Shown in pieces: positions 6,387 through 9,289 of a stretch of DNA of 9,289 nt; position 1 is the stretch's first letter, and every line of letters begins with the position of its first letter. This stretch comes from Pseudomonadota bacterium (GTDB lineage Bacteria > SAR324 > XYD2-FULL-50-16 > JAHJRI01): positions 1 to 9,289 of the forward strand of contig JAKSDL010000554.1 in the NCBI GenBank assembly GCA_022360105.1, in the 5' to 3' direction. The position numbers were made by a program, and so were the translations under genes. The notes under the pieces are model-generated. The model did not search any database. It was not told where the DNA came from and was given only the letters and a program-made list of their open reading frames with translations.

Positions 6387-7022
6387 ATGTTCTTGCGCGC
6401 TCTGATTGCCGACGATCATGACGTGGTACGGCATGGATTGAAAGAGATTCTCAAATCATCAAAAAGATTCAAGATCATTCAGGAAGCTAAGAATGGAGCT
6501 GACGCCATTAATTTGGCGCTTTCCAACAATTTCGACCTGGTCATACTCGATATTGGTCTTCCTGACGTTTCCGGAATTGAAGTGCTTAGGTCAATAAAAG
6601 CAAAAAAACCTCAAATCCCGGTTTTAATCTTAAGCATGCAATCGGAAGAGCAGTATGCTCTTCGAGTAATTCAGGCTGGAGCAGCCGGTTTTTTGCACAA
6701 GGATAACAGTATCGAAGAGCTGAATAAAGCTGTCGATACAGTCCTAGGTGGACAAAAGTATATTACCCCTTCACTGGCCGAAACGCTGATTAATTATGTA
6801 GATACAGCCCAGGAAAGACCTATTCTTGACACATTATCCGCAAGAGAAATTCAAACACTGACCCTGCTGGCTGAAGGTAAAACAGTTGGTGACATTGCAG
6901 CATTGTTAAATGTCAGCGTAAAAACGGTCAGTACCTACCGATCTCGGATACTAATTAAATTAAAACTAAATAATAACAGCCAATTGATCCGATTTGCCAT
7001 CGAACACCGTTTGGTCGATTGA
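6387..7022 (+). CDS. NarL/FixJ-family response regulator (REC plus LuxR-type HTH)
   Basis: A 211-residue DNA-binding response regulator. The receiver domain (about 3-120) has the acidic pair D9-D10, phospho-acceptor D55 in LVILDIGLPD, the switch residue S83 in LILSMQ and the conserved K105 in GFLHKD. It is therefore complete and should be phosphorylatable. The C-terminal helix-turn-helix (about 147-211) begins LSAREIQTLTLLAEG and contains the recognition segment VSVKTVSTYRSR, as in the LuxR/NarL group. I take the ATG at 6387, because MFLRALIADDHDVV is the usual N terminus for this family. An in-frame TTG at 6327 would add 20 residues unlike any receiver start. No Shine-Dalgarno is evident. 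No partner histidine kinase is present in the window. The lipoprotein gene begins 28 nt downstream without a terminator, so it is probably co-transcribed and may be a target or a linked function. Confidence 0.93.
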   Translation: MFLRALIADDHDVVRHGLKEILKSSKRFKIIQEAKNGADAINLALSNNFDLVILDIGLPDVSGIEVLRSIKAKKPQIPVLILSMQSEEQYALRVIQAGAAGFLHKDNSIEELNKAVDTVLGGQKYITPSLAETLINYVDTAQERPILDTLSAREIQTLTLLAEGKTVGDIAALLNVSVKTVSTYRSRILIKLKLNNNSQLIRFAIEHRLVD

Positions 7023-7050
7023 AATCATTGGCTCACACACTGCGTAAAAA

Positions 7051-9289
7051 ATGATGAGACTGTTGCCATTACTTATTGCTGCTATTTTTCTATTATACGG
7101 TTGCCAATTGGATAAATCGGATTCTCAGGATGATCAATTGGAAGACCGCCGTGTAGCCACGGAAATGATTAACAATCTGGATGCTGCTCTTATAACTGGC
7201 GGTTTAGAAGAGGGGCAGGCCAGTGTTATATGTGAAGGAGCCGAATCGCAGGTTAAAACCATGAACCTGGAAGACTCTAACCTCATCGAATCGGTTGCCC
7301 CCCAGGTTGTCAAAGGAGCTGAAGCTGCCATCAACTCGCCTGCAGCCCTGTTAGCCACTGATAGTGAAAAACTGGAAGTCCTGGGGATTATTCTAACCAG
7401 CGTGACTGAATCCCTCAAAATAGGGGTGGCACTTTCCTCAAGTAACACGTTAAAGCAGGAAAGTTTCACACAAGTACAACCTGCCCAGGATTACAATTTA
7501 AGCCAGACCAGTCTTTACTCTGAAGCGGTTCAAAACATTGCAAATATTGCAACCACCGGAATTTCGGAGATGGGATTAACGACTACCGATCCCGAAACTG
7601 CCACAACGGTCATAGTCGAAAACATCAGCCAAAGTTTTGCAATTGCCGGGATTAACGACGGAGAACTACCTGAAGTTGCCGGGAACCTCATGACCGGCTT
7701 ATTAAGTGCCCTTCCCTCGGTTGACGGTTTCGCAGATGCATCGGGTGATATTGTGAAACAAGCTAACAAAGCATTGTATTTAGGCCTCGACACCGCAGGT
7801 TATGAAGATGAAACCCTGCAATCCACCATTGATATGGTGGGCGAAGGGAGTGTATATGGCTTGAAAGCTGCCAATTACAATGATCAGCAGATCGCTTGCT
7901 TTTTAAGCCCAATTTGTGGGGGCGTCATCGAAGGATTATCAGCTACGGTTTCTGATTCCTCGGTTATTCCAACCATAGAAATATCTTTAAATCAAGCTTT
8001 AGACCAGGGGCTTTTAAAAGTAACCCCTCCGGAGGTTTTTTCTCTTTCTCCTGATTCCTCAACGGACATTCCGATAAATACTACCATCGCCATAACTTTC
8101 AACAAAGGAATTGATACCTCAACCATCACGGTCAATTCCGATAGCCAGACATGTAGCGGTTCAATACAACTTGCAGATGTTTCAGACCCTACTGACTGCG
8201 TGCCTTTAAGCAGAAACATCACATTTTCCAATGATAACAAGACTATCACCTTAACACCGCGGTCTGATTTAAGCTATGAAACGGTTTATCAACTCAAAAT
8301 TACAGACAACGTTAAAAGCCAGTGGGGCATCAATCTGGCCGGTGAATTCGTCCGAAATCCCTTTTTCAAAGCGATAAGTCCACCGGATACCGATCCACCG
8401 GGAATTGTGCAAACCGCTCCTGCCAACAACGAGGTTGAAGTATCTATTGCCACGGATTTTGTTATAGAATTTGACGAAGCTGTGGAGATTTCGACGATAA
8501 CAGGCGCTGTAGATGGTAACTGCACCAGTTCGGTACAATTGTCAAAAGACAGCTTTGTCACCTGCGTTGCCTTCTCGCAATCGGTTGCTGAAAACGTCCA
8601 GAACAGCACCATTGTAAAATTCCAATTGAATGGCGATCTTGATCACGACCGGAATTATCAACTGAAAATGACGCAGGATATCAAAGATGTAGCAGGTAAT
8701 CCGCTGGATAGCGACTATTTTATTGATTTTACTACCACAACGGATAATTCCCCACCACTAATATCCAAGGTAGTTCCTGGTGATTCATCCGCTGATATTC
8801 TCCCGGAAACAACTATTACCGTCACTTTTGATGAAGCAATGGACCCTTCCACTATAACCTCCACGAACACCGCCGTCTGCCAGGGAGCCGTTCAGGTTTC
8901 CCGAGATGAATTCGCCACCTGCGTTCCCATGGTCGATACAACAGCCAGTGCCTGGAACAATGACCTATCATTTACCTTTACCCCTGAAAGCAGCCTGGAA
9001 AATGCCTCCACCTATAAAGTAAGGGTATTGACAGCAGCAGAAGACAGTAAAGGTAATGCCCTGGCAACTGCCTACACATCTACCAACGGATTTACGACAT
9101 TGACTGAAATGACCAAAGTATCGGCCGGGAGGCAACATGTTTGTGCCACCTTTCCCGATAACACGGCAAAATGTTGGGGAGCCAACAATTACGGACAATT
9201 GGGTCAAGGTAATAAAAATCGCTATGGTACTGACCTGGCCCCTATACCGACCCTGCCGGCGATTTCATTTGACTCGGGAGAATTCCCCC
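7051..9289 (+). CDS. large Big_5/RCC1 repeat lipoprotein, C terminus cut by window end
   Basis: The frame is open for 746 codons with no stop. Residues 1-18 form a lipoprotein signal peptide: two Met, Arg, a hydrophobic core, then LLYGC with C18 as the lipidated residue (Tyr at -2 is uncommon). Gln at +2 would favour outer-membrane sorting. Residues about 19-320 are Ala/Thr/Ser-rich and match no family I know; cysteines are C61, C283 and C289. Three Ig-like Big_5 domains follow (about 325-440, 446-564, 565-685). Each has the ITFxxxxDxSTI-type strand and one Cys pair: C368/C383, C491/C505 and C610/C624. From residue 690 comes an RCC1-type repeat, VSAGRQHVCA then CWGANNYGQLGQG, with C698/C708. 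More RCC1 blades should follow outside the window. A role in adhesion or binding at the cell surface is inference. No Shine-Dalgarno is seen; a second ATG at 7054 is equally possible as the start. Confidence 0.88.
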   Translation, partial: MMRLLPLLIAAIFLLYGCQLDKSDSQDDQLEDRRVATEMINNLDAALITGGLEEGQASVICEGAESQVKTMNLEDSNLIESVAPQVVKGAEAAINSPAALLATDSEKLEVLGIILTSVTESLKIGVALSSSNTLKQESFTQVQPAQDYNLSQTSLYSEAVQNIANIATTGISEMGLTTTDPETATTVIVENISQSFAIAGINDGELPEVAGNLMTGLLSALPSVDGFADASGDIVKQANKALYLGLDTAGYEDETLQSTIDMVGEGSVYGLKAANYNDQQIACFLSPICGGVIEGLSATVSDSSVIPTIEISLNQALDQGLLKVTPPEVFSLSPDSSTDIPINTTIAITFNKGIDTSTITVNSDSQTCSGSIQLADVSDPTDCVPLSRNITFSNDNKTITLTPRSDLSYETVYQLKITDNVKSQWGINLAGEFVRNPFFKAISPPDTDPPGIVQTAPANNEVEVSIATDFVIEFDEAVEISTITGAVDGNCTSSVQLSKDSFVTCVAFSQSVAENVQNSTIVKFQLNGDLDHDRNYQLKMTQDIKDVAGNPLDSDYFIDFTTTTDNSPPLISKVVPGDSSADILPETTITVTFDEAMDPSTITSTNTAVCQGAVQVSRDEFATCVPMVDTTASAWNNDLSFTFTPESSLENASTYKVRVLTAAEDSKGNALATAYTSTNGFTTLTEMTKVSAGRQHVCATFPDNTAKCWGANNYGQLGQGNKNRYGTDLAPIPTLPAISFDSGEFP

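Noticed and set aside
7134..9207. Several minus-strand open frames of 79-111 codons
   Set aside because: All are antisense to the continuous lipoprotein frame, which has a signal peptide and tandem domain repeats; none has a domain of its own.

Overview
The window comes from a bacterium of moderate base composition with AT-rich spacers. It is probably Gram-negative, because it encodes a large lipoprotein whose +2 residue is Gln, not Asp. It is probably an anaerobe or facultative anaerobe, because it carries a ferredoxin-linked 2-oxoacid oxidoreductase. The gene style (split gamma-delta-alpha-beta oxidoreductase; Big_5 plus RCC1 lipoprotein with paired cysteines) would suit a Desulfobacterota or SAR324-like lineage, but that is a guess from memory and no marker gene here settles it. 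No transposase, integrase, tRNA, rRNA or CRISPR array was seen.

Left part (1-4702), all on the minus strand. Read in transcription order: a 74-residue zinc-ribbon-like protein; folD (methylene-tetrahydrofolate dehydrogenase/cyclohydrolase); a divergent alanine-racemase-family protein; a 216-nt spacer with possible folded RNA; then porG, porD, porA and the first ten codons of porB. The genes from folD to the racemase (3 nt) and from porG through porB (0, 1 and 5 nt gaps) are packed tightly enough to be operonic. The content joins one-carbon/folate chemistry, alanine (or another amino acid) and pyruvate (or another 2-oxoacid) oxidation to ferredoxin. That points to an amino-acid and pyruvate fermentation or C1-assimilation module, with the true substrates unproven.

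Middle (4703-5112) is a divergent, AT-rich spacer of 410 nt. It has a 10-bp inverted repeat placed near both flanking genes and a plausible sigma70-type promoter for the rightward gene. That gene (5113-6021) is a cation diffusion facilitator with the H-D/H-D metal site typical of zinc-type exporters.

Right part (6022-9289), plus strand. After a 365-nt spacer with a dyad and a promoter-like pair come a NarL/FixJ-type response regulator (6387-7022) and, 28 nt later, a very long open frame (7051 to beyond the window end). The latter encodes a predicted lipoprotein with an unrecognised N-terminal region of about 300 residues, three tandem Ig-like Big_5 domains each with one cysteine pair, and the first RCC1-type repeat. 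No histidine kinase is present, so the regulator is an orphan within the window. The regulator and surface protein look like one transcription unit.

Main limits: all functions are from motif reading, promoters and RNA structures are by eye, and both end genes (porB and the lipoprotein) are cut by the window.
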